DNA of 64,000 nt from Paenibacillus sp. 598K (lineage in GTDB: Bacteria; Bacillota; Bacilli; Paenibacillales; Paenibacillaceae). Shown in pieces: positions 1-8,534 of this stretch (the first letter of the stretch is position 1; every line of letters begins with the position of its first letter). Position numbers and translations under genes: made by a program. The notes under the pieces were generated by a model. That model worked only from the letters and a program-made list of their open reading frames with translations. It ran no database searches and was not told where the DNA came from. The stretch is from NCBI RefSeq assembly GCF_003851045.1, contig NZ_BFBX01000033.1:1-64000 (forward strand), written 5' to 3'.

Positions 1-74
1 ATCGCACATCTCCGGGCCGCACCCGCGGATTCGGCGATACTTGCGGTGCGATTTATCGCACATCTCCGGGCCGC
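1..74. repeat. Two direct copies of a 20-bp sequence
   Basis: An identical 20-bp sequence (ATCGCACATCTCCGGGCCGC) occurs at 1-20 and again at 55-74, a 54-bp period. The window begins exactly at a copy, so a longer array may lie to the left. No coding sequence was seen in 1-102. The second copy also forms part of a hairpin just after the barstar gene. Confidence 0.6.
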
Positions 75-84
75 TCCGATGTGC
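58..84 (-). terminator. Hairpin after the barstar gene, possible terminator
   Basis: GCACATC (58-64) pairs with GATGTGC (78-84) around a GC-rich loop, starting 19 bases after the barstar stop. The downstream sequence on the minus strand is only mildly T-rich, so termination is plausible but not certain. Confidence 0.35.
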
Positions 85-102
85 TTGGGAGCTTTCGTGC
101 TG

Positions 103-381
103 CTAGGTCACGATTACCTGCAAGTCCGGCAGTTCCTCCTCGGCTTCGCGGAGCACCTGCAGCACACGCTCGCACGCCTCGCTGCCTAACTGTTGACAGG
201 TGGCCTCATAATCGAGCCAGCGAAGCGTCAGAGGCAAGGCGATATATCCGGTCAACGCGTCCCATAGCGCATCGAGATTGGCGCCGTAGTGGTCCGGCAG
301 CTCCAGCAGCTCGGCCAATCGAGCGTGCAGCGCAGCATCATCGGCGATCTTAGCGCCATCCAGTATGATCTCCCTCATCAT
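103..381 (-). CDS. Barstar-family ribonuclease inhibitor
   Basis: A small acidic protein of about 92 residues that reads as barstar: it opens with a REIILDG-type first strand, contains an LPDHYGANLDALWDAL helix region (barstar's LPxYYGxNLDALWD signature, carrying the acidic residues that plug the barnase active site), and ends with a short VIVT strand. Barstar is cytoplasmic and protects the cell from barnase made before export. The start is set at the ATG at 381, which has AGAGGAG about five bases upstream; an ATG at 396 is in frame and overlaps the barnase stop, but the ribosome binding site favours the inner start. It lies directly downstream of the barnase gene, so toxin and inhibitor are translated from one message. 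Identification is confident; binding is inferred. Confidence 0.9.
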   Translation of the reverse strand: MMREIILDGAKIADDAALHARLAELLELPDHYGANLDALWDALTGYIALPLTLRWLDYEATCQQLGSEACERVLQVLREAEEELPDLQVIVT

Positions 382-392
382 GCGCTCTCCTC

Positions 393-1046
393 TCATTCGA
401 TCTGCTCGAAGGTTTTGTAGTGGTCCAGCGTCACATAGATCAGACCGTCGTTGGAGTAGACGACCCGCTCAGCGCCTCGATGACCGCCCTCATAGCCAAT
501 ATCGGCTTCGTACCATACTCTGCCCTTGCGGTCCGGGAGAAGGCCTTCGCGATTGCCGAAGCGATCGCCCCCGATACTCATCCCCGGCGCTACCTCGTGC
601 AGATTGCCCTGCTGTGGGTCCCAGCCCAGCTCTCTCGCCTCCCGCTTGGTGAGATAATAATCCGGAAGTTCGCCATGGGACTTGATATAATCAGCCAATG
701 CCGTATATTCCGCGAGGAGGGAGGTTTCCCCATCACTGGCACCGTCGACGGCACCATTACCGCCGCCGGCCTCCTCATCCGTCGCTCCTTGCTGGTTGTC
801 CTCCCTGTCGACGGGGCTCTCGCTGGACGTACCTTCATCGTCATCCGCTCGCTGCTCCGCTCCTTCCTGGCCATGCTGCGATGCAGCCCCCGACGTCTCC
901 GTCTGCGTGGCGCTCGACGATTCGGGCTGCGGCTCATTGAGGAGCCCGCACCCCGTGAGCAACGCCAACACCAGCACGAGCAGCGCCATCGGTCGCCAGC
1001 TTGAGCGCAGGGCGGTCCGCATAGATGTCTTTAACCAACTTGTCAT
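393..1046 (-). CDS. Lipoprotein-anchored barnase-type ribonuclease
   Basis: A guanyl-specific RNase of the barnase family, 217 residues. Residues 1-33 form a lipoprotein signal ending LLTGC (lipid-modified Cys33). Residues 34-110 are a low-complexity acidic Ser/Glu/Gln/Gly linker, and 111-217 are the barnase fold. All catalytic positions of Bacillus amyloliquefaciens barnase are recognisable: Lys27 as Lys134, Glu73 as Glu180, Arg83 and Arg87 as Arg190 and Arg194, His102 as His209. The GNLxxVAPGxSIGGDxFxNREG segment is also kept. It should cut single-stranded RNA outside the cytoplasm while tethered to the membrane. Classical barnase is secreted free, so the lipobox and long linker are unusual. 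A strong AAAGGAG precedes the ATG. The stop is followed immediately by the barstar gene. A role in defence, competition or phosphate scavenging is inference. Confidence 0.92.
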   Translation of the reverse strand: MTSWLKTSMRTALRSSWRPMALLVLVLALLTGCGLLNEPQPESSSATQTETSGAASQHGQEGAEQRADDDEGTSSESPVDREDNQQGATDEEAGGGNGAVDGASDGETSLLAEYTALADYIKSHGELPDYYLTKREARELGWDPQQGNLHEVAPGMSIGGDRFGNREGLLPDRKGRVWYEADIGYEGGHRGAERVVYSNDGLIYVTLDHYKTFEQIE

Positions 1047-1138
1047 TTGTCTAACTCCTTTGTTGCTTTTAGCTCGCCGCCTCGAATCGAGTGGAATGCT
1101 TGATCGCGAGCGGCCTGTTATTTATTATCTTCTGACTC

Positions 1139-1163
1139 CGACGCGAGCGGCTACTCGCTGTCG
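1139..1163 (-). terminator. Stem-loop spanning the end of the AraC gene
   Basis: CGACGCGAG (1139-1147) pairs with CTCGC-TGTCG (1154-1163) with one bulged base, covering the AraC stop codon. There is no T-run after it, so it is a weak terminator at best and read-through into the barnase gene is possible. The remaining bases up to 1046 hold the barnase ribosome binding site but no convincing promoter. Confidence 0.3.
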
Positions 1164-1987
1164 GGCATCTCCTCCGCGTCGCGCTTGAAGCGACGGCTGT
1201 ACGCCTCCGGCGTCGTCCCGATGATCGACCGGAAGTCGTGGATGAAGTGGGACTGATCGTAGTACCCAAGCTCGAGCGCCAGCTCCGTCCAGTCGCGACA
1301 TGTCCCGTCCTCCAGACGCTCGGCCGCATCCTGCAGCCGGTAGAGCTGGATGACCCACTTGGGCGTCACGCCGACATAGCGATGGAACAACCGTTGCAGC
1401 TTGCGGCTATTCAGTGCCGCCGACTGACCGAGCTGCTCGACCCGGGTGATGGCGCGATCCGCATGGATGCGCTCGACCAGCTGCTGGACGAGCGCGACCT
1501 GAGGATCGACCGTCGTCTGCGCTTGCAGCAGCAGGCGGTCAGCCGCCTCAACCCTGACAGCCGTCTCCTCCGAGCCGGCCAACGCTTCGCCAAAAGCCGT
1601 CACCGCTTCGCGGTCGAACACCTCCTCCAGCAGCAAGGCACGGTCAGCCAAGTACGCGACGGGACGTCGTATATACGGATAGAAGCCCCCCGGCTTGAAC
1701 TTGACACCGAACACGACGCCTCGCCCGCTGAGCCGCTTCGTATACTTGCTGCTGGCCGGTCCGTAGATTGCGCTGCGCTCGCTCTCGACGATGAGGTTGA
1801 CGCACGGGTTGGGCACGACCTGCTGATCGAACGTTTGCCCGTGCGCCAGCTCCCAGCGCACGACCCAATAGTGCAACACCAGCTGGCGCAGCGCAGGGGC
1901 GGGCTCGTGGCGAGTCAGCTCGAACGGGCTGCTGTCGCCGCGCAGCCCGAGTACGCCCATCGCCGGTATTGAAGGTTGATGCTGCAT
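1151..1987 (-). CDS. AraC-family transcriptional regulator
   Basis: A cytoplasmic one-component regulator of about 278 residues. The N-terminal two thirds resemble the ligand-sensing domain of DUF6597-type AraC proteins (a VVPNPCVNLIVE strand, then GVKFKPGGFYPYI). The C-terminal 100 residues carry two helix-turn-helix motifs, the second reading ELALELGYYDQSHFIHDFRSIIGTTPEAY. The start is placed at the ATG at 1987, which has AAGGATGG upstream; in-frame ATGs at 1996 and 2011 exist, the latter touching the stop of the sigma-factor gene. It directly follows the ECF41 sigma gene on the same strand with no room for a promoter, so it is probably in that operon. The ligand is unknown. Confidence 0.85.
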   Translation of the reverse strand: MQHQPSIPAMGVLGLRGDSSPFELTRHEPAPALRQLVLHYWVVRWELAHGQTFDQQVVPNPCVNLIVESERSAIYGPASSKYTKRLSGRGVVFGVKFKPGGFYPYIRRPVAYLADRALLLEEVFDREAVTAFGEALAGSEETAVRVEAADRLLLQAQTTVDPQVALVQQLVERIHADRAITRVEQLGQSAALNSRKLQRLFHRYVGVTPKWVIQLYRLQDAAERLEDGTCRDWTELALELGYYDQSHFIHDFRSIIGTTPEAYSRRFKRDAEEMPDSE

Positions 1988-2011
1988 GAGGACCATCCTT
2001 TCAGTCGCCAT

Positions 2012-2902
2012 TTATCTCAGCTTGATATGGCTCAACTTGTCCGGATTGCGGACGATATAGACTCGCCGGATCCGATTATTCCATATCTCTATACTGATGA
2101 CCGCATCGCCGAGCCCGTCTGCGCTGGCGACCAGCACGCCTGGTCTGCCATTGACGAGGATCGGGCGGGCTGTAGTCGTTTCGTCCAGCCTTTTGGCGAG
2201 GCCAGACAGGAACGCCGCCACATGCTGCGGGGTCGAGATGGGCCGCGTGGCAGCCGCCACCTTGCCTCCTCCATCGCTCTGTGCGGCGATATCCTCATGC
2301 ATCAGGGCGATCAGACCGTCCAGATCGCCCGAGGTCGCCGCGCGCATGAAGCGATGCAGCAGCTCCGAAGCCTCGGAGACCGTCCCCTCCTCCGGTTGCA
2401 CGCCGTTGATTTTTTGGCGCAGTCGACTGTAGATTTTGCGACAGCCGAGCTCTGTCTTGCCCAAGATCTCGCCCACCTCGCTGTAGGCAAATCCAAACGC
2501 CTCCCGCAGGATAAAGACGGCTCGCTCCACTGGCGTCAGATGATCAAGCATGACCATTACAGCGTAAGAGATGGAATCCTCAAGCTCCATCGTCTGCAGC
2601 GGATCGTCTCGACCCTGGCCGGGCAGCTCTCGCACCAGCGGCTCCGGAAGCCAGGGCCCTACATACAGCTCCCGCTTGCGACGAGCCGACTTCAACACAT
2701 CCAGGCAGCGATTGGTGACAATTTTGCACAGATACGGCTTCCACTGGTGCTCCTCCGCGCGATCATCGTCGCTTGCGTGCTTCATAGTCAAGGTTACAAA
2801 AACATCCTGCACGACGTCCTCCGCGTCGCTCACCGAGCCTAACATCCGGTAGGCGATCGAGAGGAGCAGCGGCCGGTACATCGTATAAGCCGAGCTTAAC
2901 AT
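2012..2902 (-). CDS. ECF41-family sigma factor with SnoaL-like extension
   Basis: An extracytoplasmic-function sigma factor of about 296 residues. Region 2 reads LLSIAYRMLGSVSDAEDVVQDVF and region 4 spans DHLTPVERAVFILREAFGFAYSEVGEILGKTELGCRKIYSRLRQKI. A SnoaL-like C-terminal domain of about 120 residues replaces the usual separate anti-sigma factor. The two landmarks of the ECF41 group are present: DGGGK in the middle of the extension and NPDKL near the C-terminus. In studied ECF41 proteins this extension both inhibits and is needed for activity. The start at 2902 is preceded by TAGGAGG; the ORF is open further upstream, but that part would overlap the preceding gene. It follows the oxidoreductase gene by eight bases, the standard ECF41 arrangement. 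The signal is unknown. Confidence 0.92.
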   Translation of the reverse strand: MLSSAYTMYRPLLLSIAYRMLGSVSDAEDVVQDVFVTLTMKHASDDDRAEEHQWKPYLCKIVTNRCLDVLKSARRKRELYVGPWLPEPLVRELPGQGRDDPLQTMELEDSISYAVMVMLDHLTPVERAVFILREAFGFAYSEVGEILGKTELGCRKIYSRLRQKINGVQPEEGTVSEASELLHRFMRAATSGDLDGLIALMHEDIAAQSDGGGKVAAATRPISTPQHVAAFLSGLAKRLDETTTARPILVNGRPGVLVASADGLGDAVISIEIWNNRIRRVYIVRNPDKLSHIKLR

Positions 2903-2910
2903 AGCGCCTC

Positions 2911-4230
2911 CTATCTCTGGCTGTTGCGGCTGCCTGATCCCGACGAATCGCCTGCCATATGGCTGGCTATGATGGACGCAGCGGCCTCCCTCGCACTGAC
3001 GAGCGAAGCCGTCGCCAGCATGCCGTCCCCGACCCAATCTCCCGCCACATACAAGCCCGGTCGCCCGGCCACCGTCGCCTCAGGTCTGTCTACGCCATCA
3101 GCCAATGGCTCGGACAAGCGATGCGTCACCAGCATCCGCGGCAAATACCGCCGCTCCAGCACATGCGCCCGCCATCCCGGCTGGATCTCGTCGAGAAACG
3201 CTTCGAGCTCCTCCTGCTCCCCGCCTACGGAAGGCGGGGTTCCAGGCGAAAGATACTTCATGACATGCACAACCTGATGATCCAGCGTATCCGAAAAAGA
3301 GGAGACGGCTGAATGGTTGGCAAAATACCAGGGCTGATCCATCCCAAGCGCAAAATTCGTCCGCGGCTTGGGCAGCCGGTCCATGATGAGGTCCAAGCAA
3401 GCGGCGTACACTGACACGAGTCTATCGTATCGCGAGGCCTCCGTCTGTGCAAGCGGCGGGTCGAGCAACTTCAGCCAGGCCTGGGGGCCGATGGTTGACA
3501 GGACATGCGCGGCGTGGAGCATCTCCCCGTCCTTGAGCGCGACGCTCAGCTCTGGGGCCTCCCCCTGTATCTTCGCTACGGCTGCCCCGTTGCGGATGAC
3601 GACGCCGGCGGCTACAGCTCTTCTCGCGAGCTGATCGACCAGCGTCTCCCACCCTCCACTCACATAGACGACGCCCTCCCGCAGCTTCGCCAGAGCTGCT
3701 CCGGCGCTCATCCGCTCAGGCGCATCGCTATAGGTCGCGAGTCGGATGAGCGCCAGCACGATCCGCCGGATGCGCAGAGAAGAGATCGTATCCGTCAGAT
3801 AACGCTCTACCGAGACGGCTCCGAGCGTCGCCGGATCGACCTGACGGGATTGGATGAGGAAACGGACAAGCTGGATTTTCTCCGGCCATGCGAGCCACTT
3901 GCCTAGCAACAGCTGTACAAGCGGGAGCTGCTGCAACGGCTCTCCCTGCGTGCCTGCGACGAACTGAATCGTCGGCTTGGGCGAGCCTCCACGGACCTCG
4001 ATGCCCTCTTCCTGCAGCAACCGGATGGCGCTGGTCGATAGGCCGCGCGCCCCGGGATTGACCGGTATGCCCAGCAAAGGCGGGCTGGCAGCCCGCCCTC
4101 CCGGTCGTATCGAGCGCTCCAGGAGCAAGGTAGTCAGGTTGGCCTTGGCCATGCGCTGCGCCGCCAACAAGCCGGCGATGCCTGCGCCGATAATAATAAC
4201 GTCCCAACGCGTATGGGGGGTTGTGGTCAA
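2911..4230 (-). CDS. FAD-dependent oxidoreductase (ECF41 partner)
   Basis: A flavoprotein of the amine oxidase/phytoene desaturase superfamily, about 439 residues. The N-terminal dinucleotide-binding motif reads DVIIIGAGIAGLLAA, followed by LLLERSIRPGGRAAS. The C-terminal FAD motif reads GLYVAGDWVGDGMLATASLVSA. ECF41 sigma genes are typically beside a carboxymuconolactone decarboxylase, oxidoreductase or epimerase gene; this one fills that slot and is first in the operon. An in-frame ATG at 4263 exists, but the ECF41-like promoter at 4268-4294 would start transcription at about that codon. A TTG at 4230 with GAGAGG upstream is therefore the more likely start, though its spacing is slightly long. 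The substrate is unknown. Confidence 0.85.
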   Translation of the reverse strand: MTTTPHTRWDVIIIGAGIAGLLAAQRMAKANLTTLLLERSIRPGGRAASPPLLGIPVNPGARGLSTSAIRLLQEEGIEVRGGSPKPTIQFVAGTQGEPLQQLPLVQLLLGKWLAWPEKIQLVRFLIQSRQVDPATLGAVSVERYLTDTISSLRIRRIVLALIRLATYSDAPERMSAGAALAKLREGVVYVSGGWETLVDQLARRAVAAGVVIRNGAAVAKIQGEAPELSVALKDGEMLHAAHVLSTIGPQAWLKLLDPPLAQTEASRYDRLVSVYAACLDLIMDRLPKPRTNFALGMDQPWYFANHSAVSSFSDTLDHQVVHVMKYLSPGTPPSVGGEQEELEAFLDEIQPGWRAHVLERRYLPRMLVTHRLSEPLADGVDRPEATVAGRPGLYVAGDWVGDGMLATASLVSAREAAASIIASHMAGDSSGSGSRNSQR

Positions 4231-4267
4231 GTCGATCGCATCCTCTCTTAATCGGTCATACACCTAC

Positions 4268-4294
4268 AACGAATGAGCGTCGTATTGTGTGACC
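4268..4294 (-). promoter_or_regulatory. Near-consensus ECF41 promoter
   Basis: On the minus strand GGTCACA (4288-4294) is followed after exactly 16 bases by CGTT (4268-4271). The published ECF41 target motif is TGTCACA-N16-CGTC, so this differs by one base in each box. It lies directly upstream of the oxidoreductase-sigma operon, where ECF41 factors are known to regulate themselves. It implies a transcription start near 4261. Confidence 0.7.
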
Positions 4295-4307
4295 GATCTG
4301 AGAGACA

Positions 4308-6554
4308 TTATTGCTTTGCCCGATACTGTCCCGGCGTCTGATGCTCCAGCTTTTTGAATACCCGCATCATCGTCTGAAGGTTCGAGTAGCCCGATTTCTC
4401 GGCAATCTGCGTCAAGGTCATGTCGGTGTTTTCTCGCAACAACTCCTTGACCCGTTCGATCCGACGGGCATTGATGACCTCGAGCACGCCAGTTCCCTTG
4501 TGTTGCTTGTAGACCTGGGACAGATGGGAGATCGACAGATGCACATGGTCGGCCAGCTGCTGCACGCTCAAGGAAGGGTCCGTGTAATGCAGCTCGATAT
4601 AGCGATCTACAACCTCTAGCTTTTGCTCTGTGGACGGCTCCTTCTCGTCGTAGCGGGTGATCATCGCCTCGATGATGCGCATGATCTCGAGCTTCAGGCT
4701 CTGTATAGTCGAAGCGCCCAGCAGCCGCTGCACCGGGTTCATATCGAGATAGAATTGCTCCTCGAGCGGCGTTTTTTTGATCTCGATCGCGTTGAGCACC
4801 AGATTGATCAGCCCGAACATCCTGCACTGCAACAGCTGTATCGAAGCGCCGTCCGTATATTCGTAATAGCCGGTAATAACCTCCAGCTTCGTCTTGGCCA
4901 TCTCATAGTTGCGTTCCATCATATAGGACATGAAGTCCTGCTCGGCCCGGATGATATCCATATGATGCCATGCCGGGGGCAGCTGCGTATAGCTCTCGTC
5001 AAAAGGGATAACCCCGCTCTTGCCGGTCATCCTCGCATAGTCCCGCGATTCCCGGGCTTGCAGATAAGAAGAGGCCAGCGTGGACGAGGCATAGCTTAAG
5101 CGACTAAGCGCGAGCTGCAGATCGACATCAAAGTAGCGCTTGATGCTTGCTCGCGTCTGCTCAAGTATCGTCGTGATGTAGCGGGCCGTCGTCGTATCGT
5201 CGATCGTATCGGACCATATGACGCCCGTAATATCGACATATTTCCAGAAATAGCAAGCGTATTGCGCGCCCAACAGCTCCTTGCCGATGTTGTTGAGGCA
5301 GAGCAACAATATATTTTCCTGTTCCTGCGCCGACAGGTCTGCCAGCTTGGCGCCGATCGCTTCCACATGGACGACGCACACCATCCCTTGCCGGAAGGGA
5401 CGGGCGAAGTTTTCCTGGAACAGCGGCTGCTCCTTCTCTGGCTTCGCATGCTCACGCAGCATATCTGTGAATTTCTGGTTGAGCAAAAGCTCCTGATCTT
5501 GCTTTAGCAAGGACGTTAAACGGGTATTGTTGGCTACAACCGTCTGGATCGTTTCCTGGAGATCTTGGAAAATATCCCGATTATGTTGCAAGGCTACATT
5601 GCGGCTGAGCGTCAGCACTGGTCGATACCGCCTGCGCGTCTCGTAGTAGACGATGCATGCAGCCAAAATAACGCTAATGCCCAGATAGCCGTACAGCACG
5701 AGCCGGAGGTCATACACTTCCTTCAAGTACTGGTCGATCGGCGCAACCGAGATGTACTCCCAGTTGGCCTCTGTCATATGCTGGCTGGTAACGACGGTAT
5801 TGTCGATATAATTTTCACCCGGATCGAGCTCGCCGTAGCCGTAAGCCGCAGGCGGCGGATGGCCAGAGGCGGCGATCAGCTCGCCGTCTGACGCGATAAT
5901 ATAACTGTAGCTGTCGCTAGTGGCAGGCACGCTGAATAACAACTCGGCCAGATCGTCGACATCCAGCTCGACGATGGCGAGACTGGCTGCCTCGCGCTGG
6001 CCGTTGCGGGAGAGCGGACTGAGGAAGTATACCCGATCCTGCAAGACGGCGAAGCCGCTCGTCGTCTGTCGCGACGCAAAATCGGCCCAAGCCCTTCGCT
6101 TCAGGCCGAATTGCCGTTCCGTGAATGTATCGGTATCGTCCGCCTTCAGTTGGTAAGCGCTTATAAAACAGTCGCAGCCCGCAAAATAGACGTAGCTATC
6201 GCGCACATTGCCATACAAATACAGGCCTCGCAGCTCCTCGCGCGCCTGATGCAGATTATAATAGTCGACATTGTCGAGCGGCTTCGTAATAAAGGAAGCG
6301 GAAAGCAGCCGGTCATTGAAAGCAAGCGCCGAGACATCCTTTTTGATATCGAGCAGCTTCAGATCGATCAAGCCCTTCGTCTGCTCCGCCGCTTGCCGCT
6401 GGGCCATGACGACGGTTTTCTCGGTCGTGTGCAGAGCGATCAGATACAGGAGCAGGCCGATAACGATAAAGATCAGGATGACGCACATCGAGCTTACGAA
6501 CCATTTGCGAAAGGTGTGTTCAGCAAAAAACAAATTTTTACGCAGCAACTTCAT
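4308..6554 (-). CDS. Membrane-tethered AraC-family regulator with extracellular sensor
   Basis: A 748-residue one-component regulator. A transmembrane helix at about 20-42 and another at about 284-304 flank a Cache-like extracellular domain (43-280). A coiled linker and a GGDEF-unrelated middle region follow. Two AraC-type helix-turn-helix motifs occupy roughly 650-748 (VQQLADHVHLSISHLSQVYKQ, then MTLTQIAEKSGYSNLQTMMRVFKK). This layout is common in Paenibacillus for sensing sugars outside the cell and activating the adjacent importer. Here it is the last gene of the seven-gene operon beginning at 12787, so it probably controls that operon from its distal end. The start ATG has AAAGGGG about 12 bases upstream, slightly far. 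The ligand is unknown but is likely the sugar bound by the operon's binding protein. Confidence 0.88.
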   Translation of the reverse strand: MKLLRKNLFFAEHTFRKWFVSSMCVILIFIVIGLLLYLIALHTTEKTVVMAQRQAAEQTKGLIDLKLLDIKKDVSALAFNDRLLSASFITKPLDNVDYYNLHQAREELRGLYLYGNVRDSYVYFAGCDCFISAYQLKADDTDTFTERQFGLKRRAWADFASRQTTSGFAVLQDRVYFLSPLSRNGQREAASLAIVELDVDDLAELLFSVPATSDSYSYIIASDGELIAASGHPPPAAYGYGELDPGENYIDNTVVTSQHMTEANWEYISVAPIDQYLKEVYDLRLVLYGYLGISVILAACIVYYETRRRYRPVLTLSRNVALQHNRDIFQDLQETIQTVVANNTRLTSLLKQDQELLLNQKFTDMLREHAKPEKEQPLFQENFARPFRQGMVCVVHVEAIGAKLADLSAQEQENILLLCLNNIGKELLGAQYACYFWKYVDITGVIWSDTIDDTTTARYITTILEQTRASIKRYFDVDLQLALSRLSYASSTLASSYLQARESRDYARMTGKSGVIPFDESYTQLPPAWHHMDIIRAEQDFMSYMMERNYEMAKTKLEVITGYYEYTDGASIQLLQCRMFGLINLVLNAIEIKKTPLEEQFYLDMNPVQRLLGASTIQSLKLEIMRIIEAMITRYDEKEPSTEQKLEVVDRYIELHYTDPSLSVQQLADHVHLSISHLSQVYKQHKGTGVLEVINARRIERVKELLRENTDMTLTQIAEKSGYSNLQTMMRVFKKLEHQTPGQYRAKQ

Positions 6555-6579
6555 CCGAACATGCGCCCCTTTGTCATCA

Positions 6580-7752
6580 TCAAGCTGTCATCCTGCGCCT
6601 GCGTATCCGCATGACAAGACCATAGCCGGCCATAACTGCCGCCAAGGGCAGCATGTATACCCGGAACATCGCCTCATAGCCGCTGTTGTCCACGATGTCT
6701 CCGGCGATGACCGGGGCCGAGGCTTGCCCCAGATCGGCGCCGATATAAAAGGTGCTCGTCGCTGCGCCGCGCCGCTCGGGCGGCACTGCATGCATGACGG
6801 CTGCCTGCAGCGCGGGCTGCACCGCGCCGACGCCGATCGCCTTGAGCACGGCAGCGACGGCGAAGATCGTCGCAGCATGGTAGGCGCTCGCCCCGCTGAG
6901 CAGCAGGAGCGCCAGCGCTACGCAAGCGAGACCGGGGTACAAGACGTAGGAGAAGCCCTTGCGATCGACCAGCTTGCCGCAGAACATACGGGTCAGCAGC
7001 AGCGTAACGGCGCTTAGCGTAAAGTACCAGCCGGCGTTCGCGAGACCCAGCTCCAGTCCATACAAGGCAATATAGCTGGTCTCGATGCCATTGGCCGAGG
7101 ACAAGGCAAACGAGATGATGCTGAACAGCAGCGCTTGCTTGACGAAAAAATCGCCCCATCGCCATTGCAGTCGCTTCGGTCGATCCGCTCTCTCCTCGCC
7201 GGCATCCGGCAGGAATAGCAATGAAATCAAAGACACTATAACACACAATGATGCAAAAAAGAACATGAGCCGCGGACCTGTAGCATGGGCTAGCGCCAGA
7301 CCCGCGCCCGGCCCGAGCGCCATCGCCAACGTCTGCCCCATGCCAAAGTAGCCCAGACCTTCCCCCATTCGTTCCCTCGGGATAGACGACGCCACAAGCG
7401 CCATCGTCACGGTCGTCGTGATGCTGAAGGAGACGCCGTGCAGCAGCCTCACGATCAGATAGGCGACGTCCGAGACGGCTGCGCCGTAGGCGGCGATACA
7501 CAGACCATTAAGCGTCAGGAAGATCAGCAACAGCTTGCGGGAGCTGAATTGATCGCAGATCCAGCCGCTGAAGGGGCGGATCAGCATCGCCGCCAAGGGC
7601 ATCGCCCCGATCAATGCGCCCGCCGTCGCAACCGTCATCCCCCGTTCGGTCAGATAGACCGACAAGGTCGTAGAGATCATATAAAAGCTGATATTCAACA
7701 CGGCATTCATCAAGAAAATGGCGGTATACCGTCGATTCCAGATCCGCGTCAT
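6580..7752 (-). CDS. MFS transporter
   Basis: A 12-helix major facilitator protein of about 390 residues. The cytoplasmic loop between helices 2 and 3 reads GWICDQFSSRKLLL, a variant of the family's GxLaDrxGrR motif. A long loop splits the two six-helix halves near DAGEERADRPKR. The ATG at 7752 overlaps the upstream esterase stop in an ATGA junction, indicating translational coupling; an in-frame upstream start at 7776 would overlap by 28 bases. It is the sixth gene of a sugar-uptake operon. Export of a deacylated product or excess sugar is as likely as import. The substrate cannot be read from the sequence. Confidence 0.87.
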   Translation of the reverse strand: MTRIWNRRYTAIFLMNAVLNISFYMISTTLSVYLTERGMTVATAGALIGAMPLAAMLIRPFSGWICDQFSSRKLLLIFLTLNGLCIAAYGAAVSDVAYLIVRLLHGVSFSITTTVTMALVASSIPRERMGEGLGYFGMGQTLAMALGPGAGLALAHATGPRLMFFFASLCVIVSLISLLFLPDAGEERADRPKRLQWRWGDFFVKQALLFSIISFALSSANGIETSYIALYGLELGLANAGWYFTLSAVTLLLTRMFCGKLVDRKGFSYVLYPGLACVALALLLLSGASAYHAATIFAVAAVLKAIGVGAVQPALQAAVMHAVPPERRGAATSTFYIGADLGQASAPVIAGDIVDNSGYEAMFRVYMLPLAAVMAGYGLVMRIRRRRMTA

Positions 7753-8519
7753 GACCGGAATACTTGGGTCGAGCACCAGGTCATCATGTCAGGAAGGATG
7801 CGGCCCCAGAAGCTCCAGTCATGTCCGCCCGCCTGCTGATGCCACTCTCCCGCAAGTCCCAGCTCTCCCGTCACATAGTCATAGGTGCGCCGCGCCGTCT
7901 CGAAGGCCAGATCCTCGGTGCCGCATGCGACGAACAGCTTGGGCAGCGGTGTGCCCCGGAGGACGGCCTGCTCGGCCAGATGAGAGATATCATGCTCGGT
8001 GCCCCTTAGCTCCTCTGCGATCGTCGTGCGGAACAGCTTGCGATGCACATCCTCCTGGAAGCCGCCAGGCGGGGGATTGCCGAGATCGAGGAAGTTGCCC
8101 GCCGACAGCACCGCCATCCCGGCATATCGCTCCGGGTGTGTGAAGCCGAATTTGTAAGCGCCATGCCCTCCCATCGACAGTCCGGCCACGACCTGATCCT
8201 CCGGCGCCGAGCTGATCGGCAGCATCCGCCCGAGTAGCTCCGGCAGCTCAAGAGCGATATGATCATAGTAGCGGCCGAGCGGGCCATTGGCATAGAAGCT
8301 CAGGTCGGCCGACGGCATGACAACGGCGATGCCATACTCCTCGGCGTACAGCTCGACGGCCGTATTCCTCCACCATCCGCTATGATTGTCGCAGGCCCCG
8401 TGGAGCAGCCAGAGGACGGGATACGGCGCGGATGGCGCGCTGCGCTCCGGGACGATGACCGCTACCTCTGTCTGGCGCGTCAGCATCTGTGAGTACAAGT
8501 CGATTTGCATAAATGCCAC
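7749..8519 (-). CDS. CE1/esterase D-like alpha/beta hydrolase
   Basis: A 256-residue serine esterase of the EstA/FrmB-like group, with no signal peptide, so it should act in the cytoplasm. The oxyanion-hole segment reads LWLLHGACDNHSGWW, the nucleophile elbow is GLSMGGHG with Ser115, and a C-terminal GGHDWSFW supplies the catalytic His. The Asp is probably in the VACGTEDLAFE segment. GTG at 8519 is used because AGAGGTG sits at good spacing; the next ATG is three codons in. It is a diverged paralogue of the next gene upstream. Two tandem esterases behind a sugar importer suggest removal of acetyl or other acyl groups from imported oligosaccharides, which is inference. Confidence 0.87.
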   Translation of the reverse strand: MAFMQIDLYSQMLTRQTEVAVIVPERSAPSAPYPVLWLLHGACDNHSGWWRNTAVELYAEEYGIAVVMPSADLSFYANGPLGRYYDHIALELPELLGRMLPISSAPEDQVVAGLSMGGHGAYKFGFTHPERYAGMAVLSAGNFLDLGNPPPGGFQEDVHRKLFRTTIAEELRGTEHDISHLAEQAVLRGTPLPKLFVACGTEDLAFETARRTYDYVTGELGLAGEWHQQAGGHDWSFWGRILPDMMTWCSTQVFRS

Positions 8520-8534
8520 TTGCCGATCACCTCT

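Noticed and set aside
7752..7776. Upstream start for the MFS transporter with a 28-base overlap
   Set aside because: The ATG at 7752 gives a standard ATGA junction with the esterase stop and matches the usual MFS N-terminus.
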